From Paenibacillus piscarius (GTDB lineage Bacteria; Bacillota; Bacilli; Paenibacillales; Paenibacillaceae), in the NCBI RefSeq assembly GCF_022234545.1, contig NZ_JAIEUI010000003.1, forward strand, positions 1-64,000: 64,000 nucleotides of DNA, in the 5' to 3' direction. Of this stretch, positions 50,274-59,430 are shown piece after piece. The notes under the pieces were generated by a model, which saw nothing but the letters and a program-made list of their open reading frames with translations, ran no database searches and was not told where the DNA came from. Positions within the stretch are counted from its first letter, which is position 1. Every line of letters starts with the position of its first letter. Made by a program: the position numbers and the translations under genes.

Positions 50274-51125
50274 TCATAGCTTGCTGTATATGTATGCATT
50301 CTCTTCATCATAATCCATACGGTCCACATAAACTTTTTCTTTATTTGACCGTAACCTTCCGAAACATTTCTCTTCTATTGATCTTCTTTTGTCAAAATAG
50401 ATCATAAGATCTTCCCGGTCAGATACCTTATGTATCCTTCCGTATTCTGAATTTTTTAAATACTCCACCATCCAGTCAATCCAGTCAGGATATAATTCAT
50501 AATTATCGGACACTCGCTCTAATGCTACTTTGTTGATTTGTCCTATTAGATCATCAGGATATAAGTAGAAAATTAATGGATTAAGGGGACTCAATATCTG
50601 TTCAACCTCTAATATATAATCCGTCATTTGTTGTTCATCGCAATCCATTGTGCGCATAAGTTCATTTAAGATTTGCTGAAAAATAACGTTCTCAAACACA
50701 TATACCAGATCAGAATTAAGGGCCTGTTCAACAAATGCGGTTATTCTGCCTTTTAATGCCTGCATAAAACGTTCCGTCTTTAAATTTCCATTATCGGCTA
50801 TATACGGTCTCAATAAATCATTAATTATTGGATACTCTTTGAAATCAGGAACGAAAACACAATACCATCCATTATGGATTTTTACTTTATCTCTAAGTAA
50901 TTCTCCGTTAACAGAATGATTCTGTATAACAGCTTCGAATTCTTTCTCTGTCATTACTGCGGTCATTCTTATATCGCACGGGTTCTCAATAGTGGAGTTC
51001 ATATGATATTCGAAAAAAACCACTGCTTTTATATTATTTGTATTCAAGTTGTTATATAAATTCCATGCACATGCTGATTTTCCGCTACCATGAATTCCTT
51101 CAAAGTTGATAAATCTTGTATTCAA
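50274..51125 (-). CDS. P-loop nucleotide-binding protein of unknown function
   Basis: A 283-residue protein with a P-loop GIHGSGKS (10-17) close to the N-terminus, resembling thymidylate-kinase-like or other small P-loop kinases; later motifs do not identify a family. TTG start at 51125 with GGGGTG upstream. Strongly AT-rich compared with every neighbouring gene, which suggests recent transfer. Confidence 0.72.
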   Translation of the reverse strand: MNTRFINFEGIHGSGKSACAWNLYNNLNTNNIKAVVFFEYHMNSTIENPCDIRMTAVMTEKEFEAVIQNHSVNGELLRDKVKIHNGWYCVFVPDFKEYPIINDLLRPYIADNGNLKTERFMQALKGRITAFVEQALNSDLVYVFENVIFQQILNELMRTMDCDEQQMTDYILEVEQILSPLNPLIFYLYPDDLIGQINKVALERVSDNYELYPDWIDWMVEYLKNSEYGRIHKVSDREDLMIYFDKRRSIEEKCFGRLRSNKEKVYVDRMDYDEENAYIYSKL

Positions 51126-51239
51126 GTTAACACCCCATTCGGATTCTTTATTTTCAAAGAGAGATACATATAATTCTATAATTTGGAATATTATTGTTCA
51201 AGGGCAAGAAAAAATGATAGTTATTTATTCCTTGGGCGA

Positions 51240-51270
51240 AACCACCTTCTTAGGGTGGTCTTTTATTTTT
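51240..51270 (+). terminator. Isolated terminator-like hairpin
   Basis: ACCACC/GGGTGGT stem followed by a T-rich stretch, oriented rightward but with no rightward gene directly before it. It may be a remnant of a lost gene. Confidence 0.55.
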
Positions 51271-51330
51271 GCATAACCCCTAATTATCCTCTATAATTGT
51301 AGGCTACTATACACCTGTCAGGAGGAAATG

Positions 51331-52587
51331 ATGAATTTTATTAAAGAGAACCTTGCAGGATATGGCGTAAGCGAACAGATGAATGTGTATCTCTCGAACA
51401 TCATTATGGTTTTATGTATTGCTGTACTCTCTGTAGTGGCTAATCTTGTAGCCAAAAAAATCGTCCTCAAGATTATTATTCGTATGATTAATAACAACCG
51501 GTATACGTGGGATAATATCTTTTTGGAGAAAAAGGTGTTTCACAAGCTGTCGCATCTCGCACCAGCCTTTATTATCTATTACGCCGCACCTGTGTTCCCG
51601 CTGTATCAGTCTCTCATAACAAAGCTTGCCTTAGCGTATATGATTATCGTAATGATCACGGTGCTCAATGCCCTGCTTGATGCCATCGATGCTATTTACC
51701 GTACGTATGAGGTGTCCAAGATTAGGCCGATCAAGGGCTACATTCAGGTTGCGAAAATCATTATGTATATTATTGGTGCGATTGTAGTGATTTCTAACCT
51801 TATGGGCCAGAATCCGCTGATTCTGCTTAGTGGCCTGGGCGCTTTATCGGCTGTTCTGATGCTGGTGTTCAAGGATTCGATTTTGGGCCTCGTGGCAGGG
51901 GTGCAATTATCCTCTAACGATATGGTCCGGGTAGGTGACTGGATTGAAATGCCTAAGTATAATGCCGACGGCAATGTAATTGATATTACGCTGAATACGG
52001 TAAAAGTGATGAATTTCGATAAAACCATCACGATGATTCCGAGCTATGCTTTGATATCAGACTCTTTTAAAAATTGGCGGGGCATGGAAGCTTCCGGAGG
52101 CAGAAGGATGAAACGAAGTGTCTGTATCGATACCAGCAGCATTTGTTTCTGTACCAAAGAAATGATTGAGGAATTCCGGAAGGTCCACTACCTTAGCGAT
52201 TACATCACTACAAGACTAGATGAAATTAACGCCTATAATATCGAGCATCAGATCAATATGGAGAGTAAAGTGAATGGGAGACAGCTAACGAATATCGGGG
52301 TATTCAGAGAATATGTCCAAGCATATCTGCGCAATCATCCCAAAATTCATAAGGATATGACGCTCATCGTCAGACAGTTGGAAGCAGGAGACAGCGGACT
52401 GCCTTTAGAAATTTATGCATTCAGCAATGAGACGGCCTGGGGCGTGTATGAGTCGGTGCAGTCGGATATTTTTGATCACATTTTTGCGATTATCCCTCTG
52501 TTCGGACTTCGCGTCTTCCAGAACCCGACGGGTCAGGATATTGTTCATTTAAAAGAAAGGGTAATTACTTCGCATTATTTGGCATGA
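51331..52587 (+). CDS. MscS-family mechanosensitive channel (YbdG-like)
   Basis: A 418-residue membrane protein: about five hydrophobic segments in the first 190 residues, then the MscS pore and beta domain (GLGALSAVLMLVFKDSILGLVAGVQLSSNDMVRVGDWIEMP), and a long soluble C-terminus. This resembles YbdG-type channels that respond to osmotic stress. ATG 51331 is 5 bases after AGGAGG; ATG 51328 is closer. Confidence 0.88.
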   Translation: MNFIKENLAGYGVSEQMNVYLSNIIMVLCIAVLSVVANLVAKKIVLKIIIRMINNNRYTWDNIFLEKKVFHKLSHLAPAFIIYYAAPVFPLYQSLITKLALAYMIIVMITVLNALLDAIDAIYRTYEVSKIRPIKGYIQVAKIIMYIIGAIVVISNLMGQNPLILLSGLGALSAVLMLVFKDSILGLVAGVQLSSNDMVRVGDWIEMPKYNADGNVIDITLNTVKVMNFDKTITMIPSYALISDSFKNWRGMEASGGRRMKRSVCIDTSSICFCTKEMIEEFRKVHYLSDYITTRLDEINAYNIEHQINMESKVNGRQLTNIGVFREYVQAYLRNHPKIHKDMTLIVRQLEAGDSGLPLEIYAFSNETAWGVYESVQSDIFDHIFAIIPLFGLRVFQNPTGQDIVHLKERVITSHYLA

Positions 52588-52616
52588 TATAATATAGGGG
52601 AATGGAGTTGATGCTG

Positions 52617-53456
52617 ATGCAGGATTTACTTGACCCTCGCGTGGATTTGATCTTCAAACGTATCTTTGGAAGTGAACATAACAAGGATGTATTGTTGGCT
52701 TTTTTAAATAGTACATTCCGGGAAGCCGGAGAGCCTGCACTGACTGAGATTGTTCTGTTGAATCCTTACACGGAGGCTGACAGTCCTGATGATAAACAGT
52801 CCATCATGGATATTAAAGCGAAGACAGCAGACGGTCAACTCATTAATATTGAAATGCAATTGTTTAACCCTTACCACATGGAGAAGCGTACGTTGTTCTA
52901 TTGGAGTGAGATGTATTACCATCAGATTCCTAAGGGCAGCAACTATAATACACTGAAGAAATGTGTGACCATCAATATTCTGAACTACTCTTGTCTCAAA
53001 AATGACCGCTACCACAGCGTCTTTCACCTAAGGGAAGATCATACCGGAATTTCTTTGTTGGATGATATTGAGATACATGTTATTGAGTTGACGAAACTAG
53101 ATGAACATTCCGTGTCGCTTGAGGAAGGCGGGCTGGTTAATTGGCTGCTGTTTCTAAAAGGTGTGGACAAATCAAACTGGGAGGTGTTGGCGATGAATGA
53201 ACCCATGTTAAAGAAAGCAATGGATACTTTGGAATTCTTGAGTCAAGATACCGTAGCCAGAATGGAGTATCAAGCTCGTATGAAAGCCCTGAGCGATGAG
53301 AAGACGCGTATTGAGGGGGCTAGAGCGGAGGGGGAGCGTAAGAAAGCCGAGGAAATTGCCGGGAGATTACTGGCGATGGGGTTAGAGGTTGAAACTATTG
53401 CCAAAGCCTCGGGTCTCTCCGTACAGGAAGTAAAGGCATTAAGCCCACTGCAATAG
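52617..53456 (+). CDS. Rpn-family PD-(D/E)XK nuclease / putative transposase
   Basis: A 279-residue Rpn protein. It begins MQDLLDPRVDLIFKRIFG as the family does. PD-(D/E)XK residues are visible as Asp65 (IMDIKAKT) and Glu79-x-Gln81 (INIEMQ). Enterobacterial Rpn proteins are DNA endonucleases linked to recombination and phage defence. The ATG at 52617 has GGAG 8 bases upstream and fits the family N-terminus; ATGs at 52602 and 52611 are alternatives. The last 87 residues can also be translated alone from a well-placed internal start. Confidence 0.88.
   Translation: MQDLLDPRVDLIFKRIFGSEHNKDVLLAFLNSTFREAGEPALTEIVLLNPYTEADSPDDKQSIMDIKAKTADGQLINIEMQLFNPYHMEKRTLFYWSEMYYHQIPKGSNYNTLKKCVTINILNYSCLKNDRYHSVFHLREDHTGISLLDDIEIHVIELTKLDEHSVSLEEGGLVNWLLFLKGVDKSNWEVLAMNEPMLKKAMDTLEFLSQDTVARMEYQARMKALSDEKTRIEGARAEGERKKAEEIAGRLLAMGLEVETIAKASGLSVQEVKALSPLQ
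53193..53456 (+). CDS. Probable internal small ORF in rpn (RpnS-like)
   Basis: In frame with the Rpn gene, ATG at 53193 (Met193 of the long protein) is preceded by GGGAGGTG at the ideal 7-8 base distance, far better than the ribosome site of the long form. It would give an 87-residue C-terminal protein (MNEPMLKKAMDTLEFLSQD...). Published work on E. coli Rpn proteins reported intragenic small RpnS antitoxins made in this way. The free-standing homologue at 46492 starts at exactly the same methionine, supporting use of this start. Expression is inferred. Confidence 0.6.
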   Translation: MNEPMLKKAMDTLEFLSQDTVARMEYQARMKALSDEKTRIEGARAEGERKKAEEIAGRLLAMGLEVETIAKASGLSVQEVKALSPLQ

Positions 53457-53475
53457 TACAGATTTCAGCTAAGAG

Positions 53476-53512
53476 TAAAGCCAGCCTGATTGAGTGGGCT
53501 GGCTTTTTCTCT
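53476..53512 (+). terminator. Terminator after rpn
   Basis: AAAGCCAGCC/GGCTGGCTTT stem with T-tract, lying between convergent genes. Confidence 0.9.
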
Positions 53513-53518
53513 CCTCTC

Positions 53519-55939
53519 CTACAACTCCGCCCCCCTATACCCCATCTTCCGATAGCCCTTCACCCGTTTCTTGAACATCCCCATCAGCATAGGGACTTGG
53601 AGATCAATATAATCGTATATGCGTACTTCTTCTTTGTTGACATGACTCCGGTGCAGGCGGCCTGCATACTGCTGTAAGGTGCCTGACCAGGAGATGGGAT
53701 GGACGAGGAAGAGGGTGTCCAGTCTGGCGTCGTCGAAGCCTTCACCGATCAGCTTGCCGGTAGCGATAACAACTCGTTCCTGATCGTCAGGAATAGCGGC
53801 GATTTGGGTGCGGAGCGCCTCGCGCTGTTTTTTGCCCATCCGGCCTTTCAGTACAATAACGTTCTTGGCAAAAGCCTGCAGCCTCTCTGCAAAATACTCC
53901 GCATGAGCGGTTCGTTCAACAAGCAGCAGAGGAGAGCGGCCTTCGTCCAGGCAGGTGAGCAAATCGTCGAAAATAAGGGTGTTTCGCTCCTCATCATCGA
54001 CTAGTTGCTGATAGATCTCTTGAATCCCGGCAGTCTTGTCTCCTGACATGAGCTGAAATGTAGTATACCGGGGAACCACCCTAAGGGAGAATCCTCTGGC
54101 GCTGTTAAGGGTTTTGGCGTCGATCTTCATGATCACCGGGCCAAGCTGGAAGCGGACAATGGCCTCCTGGCCGTCCTGCCGTTTAAGGGTGGCCGTTAAG
54201 CCGAATACATACTTGGCCCGGACTTTTTGCAGAACCTGCTCGAAGCTGTAGGCAGATACGTGATGGCACTCATCCACGATGACTTGTCCGTATTCACTTA
54301 CCAAAGGTTTAACGACTCCTTTGTGGTTGAGGCTTTGAATGACGGCGATGTCGATTATGCCGGTTGGTTTGTTTTTGCCTCCGCCTATGAGTCCGATGGC
54401 TTGCTTCGGTACATCCAGAAAAGTGCGCAAGCGCTCCTGCCATTGCTCCATCAGCTCCCGGCGGTGCACCAGAATAAGGGTGTTCGTTTTTCTGGAAGCG
54501 ATCACGCTGGCTGCAACGACTGTTTTGCCGAATGCGGTGGCTGCGGAGAGAACGCCGATCTCCCGGTTCAGAATCGCTTTGGCCGCTGCATCCTGAAGCG
54601 TAGTCAGAGTACCGGTGAACTCTGCCTCAATGGCTGTACCTGATGATCGTTGATCCTCCAGGGACACCTTGACTGCATGTTGTTCGAATAAAGATAACAC
54701 CTCCTGTAAGCATCCCCTTGGCAGCACTACTGCATGGCCCAGATCTTCTGCGCAGGAGATGACCCGGGGCTTGCCGTAGGTGGAGAGCCTCATGGCTTGT
54801 GCCTTGTGGAACTCAGGGTTTGCGAAGGAGGCTATTCGCATTAAAGCATGAATGGCACTTGAAGGCAGCCCAGACTTGGATATATACAGGCGATCCGACT
54901 GTAGAATCTGTATTTCCGCAGGCAGGGTTTCTGGCAGAATCGCTTGCTCATTACCTTGATTCTTTTTAAACAGGTTCAATTCATCGGCTTCATCATCAGA
55001 CCCGGCTAAAATATTGTCATTGCCAAACAGCCCCCGCTCCCCGTGCTTGTGTATAAAGCTCCAGACCTCGTCCTCGCTCATTTTGCCGATTCCCGATAGG
55101 GCACTCCATTGGTCTGCATAGGGTTCAAAGTGTTCGTCCACAAAAACGCTGTTCCCCTGTTTCCGGGGGCCGCCCTGAAGCGGGAGCGCAATAAGGTTGC
55201 CGAAGCCGCCTTTGGGCAGCGTATCCTGATTGGGGAAAAGCCGGTCATACGATTCCATACCAATCTGGTATCTGTGGTTCATGGTCAGACTCAGCAGGGT
55301 CATTCCAAATCTTCTGGCTGTTGCCGCCTCAATCCTCTGATTGAAGAAAATCCAAATATGCCCGCCGTTACCGGAACGCGAACGCTCTAAGAGGGCAGGG
55401 ATTCCATGTTGAGTGCATAGCTCCATCACGGCACTAACATCCTGCTTCCAGTCACGCTTGTCGAAATCCATGGCGAGCAGCCAGCAGGTCTCATCCGGCA
55501 GCATAGGATAGATCCCAATAGTCCGGTCTTGCCTTGCATCCAGATGGGCGGACAGAACTTCGGCGGTGAGAGGCATGAAGCTCTGATGTTGGCAGACGGA
55601 GCATTTCACGCGGGGCTTCTCACAGACAGCAGTCCACTCATTGGCGCATACTGGCGAATATCCGGATTTACCCTGCTTGTTGCTCCAGCGGATCGGATAG
55701 ACATCTTCTCTGCCGCGGAAATAGCTTTGATATAGAGCGAGCTTGTCATCTACAGTGGAGTACTGATGAACATTCGATTCGGCAACCGTTATCTCAGCGC
55801 TGGATTTTTCGGGAAAAGGGGTTGTTTCGCGTTCCTCCTCCTCTGCATGTCCCAGAAGAACTCTTAGCCGGCTGATCTCCAGCTCGAGTTCCTTGATATA
55901 TGCCAGCGCCGCCTTATATTTGTCCTCGATATTGTCCAT
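53519..55939 (-). CDS. TOTE-type primase-helicase (AEP primase + SF2 helicase)
   Basis: An 806-residue protein. Order: coiled coil (1-35), a Cys cluster (98, 106, 113, 116; zinc ribbon), an archaeo-eukaryotic primase domain with Asp158/Asp160 (LLAMDFDKRDW), His194 (SGNGGHIWIFF) and Asp268 (GNSVFVDEHFEPY), then an SF2 helicase with Walker A ATAFGKT (467-473), Walker B DECHH (556-560), FGLTATLKR and motif VI QQYAGRLHR near the C-terminus. This layout is that of TOTE conflict-system proteins, thought to act against foreign DNA. No separate nuclease gene is adjacent. Divergent from the DUF6155 gene. Confidence 0.85.
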   Translation of the reverse strand: MDNIEDKYKAALAYIKELELEISRLRVLLGHAEEEERETTPFPEKSSAEITVAESNVHQYSTVDDKLALYQSYFRGREDVYPIRWSNKQGKSGYSPVCANEWTAVCEKPRVKCSVCQHQSFMPLTAEVLSAHLDARQDRTIGIYPMLPDETCWLLAMDFDKRDWKQDVSAVMELCTQHGIPALLERSRSGNGGHIWIFFNQRIEAATARRFGMTLLSLTMNHRYQIGMESYDRLFPNQDTLPKGGFGNLIALPLQGGPRKQGNSVFVDEHFEPYADQWSALSGIGKMSEDEVWSFIHKHGERGLFGNDNILAGSDDEADELNLFKKNQGNEQAILPETLPAEIQILQSDRLYISKSGLPSSAIHALMRIASFANPEFHKAQAMRLSTYGKPRVISCAEDLGHAVVLPRGCLQEVLSLFEQHAVKVSLEDQRSSGTAIEAEFTGTLTTLQDAAAKAILNREIGVLSAATAFGKTVVAASVIASRKTNTLILVHRRELMEQWQERLRTFLDVPKQAIGLIGGGKNKPTGIIDIAVIQSLNHKGVVKPLVSEYGQVIVDECHHVSAYSFEQVLQKVRAKYVFGLTATLKRQDGQEAIVRFQLGPVIMKIDAKTLNSARGFSLRVVPRYTTFQLMSGDKTAGIQEIYQQLVDDEERNTLIFDDLLTCLDEGRSPLLLVERTAHAEYFAERLQAFAKNVIVLKGRMGKKQREALRTQIAAIPDDQERVVIATGKLIGEGFDDARLDTLFLVHPISWSGTLQQYAGRLHRSHVNKEEVRIYDYIDLQVPMLMGMFKKRVKGYRKMGYRGAEL

Positions 55940-55999
55940 TGATAGGTCCTCGTGTTTTCTTTATAGTATACCTTGAAAGCTATAGAGAGGAGTGTTATA

Positions 56000-56536
56000 G
56001 TGCCGAAACTAAGAAAAACTACACTCAAAAAGCATCTGAACCAATTTACGAAGGAAGAGCTTGTTGAACAAATTATGAATCTGGTGCAGCAGCAACCGAT
56101 GCTTGAGGAATATTACACATCATTGTTAACTCCGAATGAGGAAGAGATTCTGAATAAATACAAGAAAATCATTGAGAAGCAATTTGGCGACAGAGGAGAG
56201 GTCCTGCGCTACCCAGTTATCAAGAAGGCGATTAAGGATTTCAGTAAGGTATCCGCCAACAAGGAGCAGATCGCTGATATTATGGTGTTCACGGTGGAGT
56301 GCGGGGTGGACTTCACGCTGGCTTACGGAGACATCGATGAGCGGTTCTATTTGACGGTATCCAGTATTTATAGACAAGCATTGGAATACATTGTGAAGAA
56401 TGATTTGGAGGAAAAATTCGTAGACCGATGCAGAAGGTTGGTGGAACCTAGTCAGGGCATTGGCTGGGGCTTTGGAGATGCCATGGTCGAATTCTATTAT
56501 GACTATTTAGGACACATGGAGGAAGAAGAGGATTAG
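56000..56536 (+). CDS. DUF6155 family protein
   Basis: A 178-residue soluble, mostly helical protein of the DUF6155 type (KLRKTTLKKHLNQFTKEELVEQI, ending in an acidic MEEEED tail). Function unknown. GTG start at 56000 with AGGAG 7 bases upstream. It is divergent from the primase-helicase, 60 bases apart, so the two may share control. Confidence 0.75.
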   Translation: MPKLRKTTLKKHLNQFTKEELVEQIMNLVQQQPMLEEYYTSLLTPNEEEILNKYKKIIEKQFGDRGEVLRYPVIKKAIKDFSKVSANKEQIADIMVFTVECGVDFTLAYGDIDERFYLTVSSIYRQALEYIVKNDLEEKFVDRCRRLVEPSQGIGWGFGDAMVEFYYDYLGHMEEEED

Positions 56537-56551
56537 CCCTCGGATCATAGA

Positions 56552-56586
56552 AAAAGAAGGGGCTGTCCCAAAAGTGACAACCCCTA
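56552..56586 (-). terminator. Possible terminator (reverse orientation)
   Basis: GGGGCTGTC/GACAACCCC stem with one mismatch; on the reverse strand it is followed by TTCTTTTTC. It lies directly after the DUF6155 gene, where a forward terminator would be expected. Confidence 0.45.
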
Positions 56587-56600
56587 TCAATGTGGGAATT

Positions 56601-56796
56601 ATGTATGTGGAAAACAGCATACATTTGCTGACGTGCGTTGGCATGTAGTCCGAATGTATGCGAAAAACAACATACATTGTGCTGATGTGCAGGCGTGTGG
56701 CCCGAATGTATGCGGAAAACAGCATACATTTGCTGACACGCAGGCATGTAGCCCGAATGTATGTGGAAAACAGCATACATTTGCTGACGCGCAGGA
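56601..56796. repeat. 52-bp tandem hairpin repeat, array 2 (four units)
   Basis: Four units start near 56601, 56654, 56706 and 56757 (51-53 base period). Same arms ATGTATG and CATACAT and the same A-rich loop as array 1, in the same orientation; the linker (TTTGCTGACGCGCAGGCATGTAGCCCGA-like) is related but diverged. It lies between the convergent DUF6155 (+) and AraC-type (-) genes. Confidence 0.85.
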
Positions 56797-56842
56797 CCCA
56801 AGCGGCCGTTTCTTGGCTTCCGGGATAGTTCCTTCACGCCCC

Positions 56843-59174
56843 TCACACCTTCCCCCCGCCATCCCCCGCCCGGAACTTCTTCCGGTACTGGGCCGGCGTC
56901 ATGCCATACACCTTCTTGAAGCTGGAATAGAAGGTGTTCAGGGACGAGAAGCCAAAGTGCTGCACGATAGGCTCGATCGGCGAGTCAGAGGCGATGAGCT
57001 CCTGGCAGATGAAGGTCAGGCGTTTCTCGGATATTTTGTCGGTGATGGACTGGTTGGTCTCGGCTTTGTACAGGCTGCGGAAATAATTGACCGACAAGCC
57101 CAGGTGATCGGCCAGCATGGTGGCCGACAGATTCGGGTCGGTGAGATGACTCTCAATGAACTGGTCCACCTGTCCGATCAGGGCGATATTCTTGGATTGG
57201 CTGCGGGCCGTGGCGATGTCTTCGAGCGTCTTGGTAATCAAGGCTTCCATCCAGGGCATGACATTATCTATCGTCTCCTGCTGAATGATCTGCTTCTCGA
57301 TGGACGTCAGTCCCCATGAGCTGGGCAGCGGCTGGGCGGCATGCTCCTGGATGAGCCGGCGGATGTCCATGAACAAGGTGATCAGCGACATTTTGCATTC
57401 AAAATAAGACAGCTCCCGCAGCTTCACTACCGCCGAGCGTAAGACCTCCAGAATGACGGCGGCATCCCCCTTGAGAATGGCCTGAGCGATCTGCCGCTCC
57501 TGGCTCACCGGCAAATGATACAATTCCCCGGGTGCGTCCGGCAGCCATTCCTTCACAATGAGCGAACGGTGTCCGAACCGGAACCGTTCCTGCGTCAGCT
57601 CATAGGTCTCCAGATACACCTCATGCATGTCGGTTAAGCCAGGCAGCGTCCGGCCCCAGGCAATGGTGGTTGCCACAGACAAATACTGCTGGATGAGCTG
57701 TCCTGCCACCTGCAGCTCCTTCGCAAATTCCTCTGATAAGGCAGCTGATACGATGACGGCCACATGGTCGTCCCCCATATCTACCGTCTGCAGCTTGTGC
57801 CGGGATGATTGCAGCGACTCCTGAATGATATTGGACATCGCGAACCGGAGCAGACGCCGGTCCTTCTCCGGGTACCTGCCCGAGAACTCCGCGAAGTGGT
57901 CGATCCGGAAGATGGCTACAGATAACTGATCCTCCGGCAGATCAATCCCCCACTCCAGGAACTGCGAACGAATTTCCTCCGCTGAGTGATAGCTCTCCCC
58001 CAGGAAATCCCTTAAGAACCGCTCTCTGCCCAGGAATTTATTATGCCGCCATTGCTCGGTCAGCTCGTGAATCTGATTATGCTGGGAAGTGAATACACTC
58101 GACAGGTATTCCAGCTCATTGGCATTCGCGCCAAGACCCGGCTTCTCGGCCTGATGCTGCCGCATGACCCGGCTGATCAGCTCCTGTATCGGCGAGTACA
58201 CCCGTTTGGAGATTAGAATAATCACCGCCAGGGAGGCCGTGAACAAGACGAGGAACAGGATCAGACTGGTATCGCGCAGGACCGTGATTTTACTCAGGAT
58301 GGCGGACTTCGGGATCATCTCAATGAAGGTCCAGTCCTGAATGCCCTTGACGGAGGAGTCGGCATAGACCACCAGCTTCTCTCCCTGGTCCTGAGGCTGG
58401 AACAGCTTCCAGCCGCTGGTACCCTTCACCCCGTTGCTTCTAAGCTCCGCGATCTGTTCCTTCGTCATTGCCATACTGCTAAACACCGTCTCGTCCCGGT
58501 CATTCAGCACGGTGATCGACCGGCTCGCGAAGTTCGAATTGTTCTGCAGCAGAGTCATCAGATTCTGAGTATCTACATTCATGACGAATGCGGAGATGGA
58601 GCTGCCTTTTTCATAAAACCTGACAATGGTCATCACTTCTCTGGGTGTGTTCCCGGTCAGCGGGAGGGACAAGGTTCTCGGAATGAGTACACTATGATCT
58701 ACGGTATCCGGGTCACGTAAGCGCTTAATAATATCCTGATCGTAAAAGTCTGCGGTATCATTCAATCCCAGCCGGGAGTCAATGACCGTATTCGTATAAT
58801 CGTTAATGAGGTAGACGGAATCAATGGAGGGGTTGCCGTTCTTGATGTCCATCAGCTGGCTCCAGACCTCGTAGGTCTCGAAATCGCTGTAATGATCGGA
58901 GAGCGCATACACCTTAAGCGCACTGTCATTGCTGGAGGAGAAGCTGAAGTCGAGCGCCCATTCCATCAGCCGCGAGGTATTCCGGGCCCCGTTCACCAGA
59001 AGGGATTCTGAATGATCGCCAATCTCCTCCAGAAGTGTCTTGGAAGACTGCCCGTAGAGCAGGACGAAGGATACCCCCAGCACCAGCACGTTCGCACTGA
59101 CAAAATAAAAAATAAGCTTCATGTAGGTCGGGTGCCGCCTCAGCGATGCGAAGAATGGATGTCTGAATTTCATG
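56843..59174 (-). CDS. AraC-family membrane regulator with extracellular sensor
   Basis: A 777-residue regulator typical of Paenibacillus sugar loci: a transmembrane segment near 18-40, an extracellular sensor of about 250 residues, a second transmembrane segment near 295-315 followed by a HAMP-like stretch, a central region, and two C-terminal AraC helix-turn-helix motifs (SATMLADHLGLSVNYFRSLYK and PIVQHFGFSSLNTFYSSFKK). It probably senses a sugar outside the cell and activates the divergent transporter operon. The ATG at 59174 has GGAGG 11 bases upstream; longer in-frame starts lack one. Confidence 0.88.
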
Positions 59175-59430
59175 GCGCTAAGAACCTCCGTAATCATAAC
59201 TGTCCGGCTCGTAATAAGTAGATTTATTATAGCACAACGGGTGTTTTCGTCTGCCGAATCGTATGTTTTGGGAAGAGTGTTGTTTTTGGGAAGCCGGTAA
59301 ATCTGCATTTGCGGGAAGGATTGGCGTTTCTCGGAATTGCCCAGGGCGCAAGGGCTTGATAAGGTGACGGCATAGATTACGGAACGCTCTTGGGGCGGTT
59401 ACCGGTCTTGAGGAAAGGGGGGATGTACAA

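Noticed and set aside
46360..56600. Integrase and attachment repeats flanking the post-tmRNA region
   Set aside because: No integrase gene and no second copy of the tmRNA 3' end could be found by eye.
56507..56862. Overlapping small ORFs (MLFSTYIR-like, Cys-rich) across array 2
   Set aside because: Same reason as array 1: translation of a non-coding repeat in several frames.
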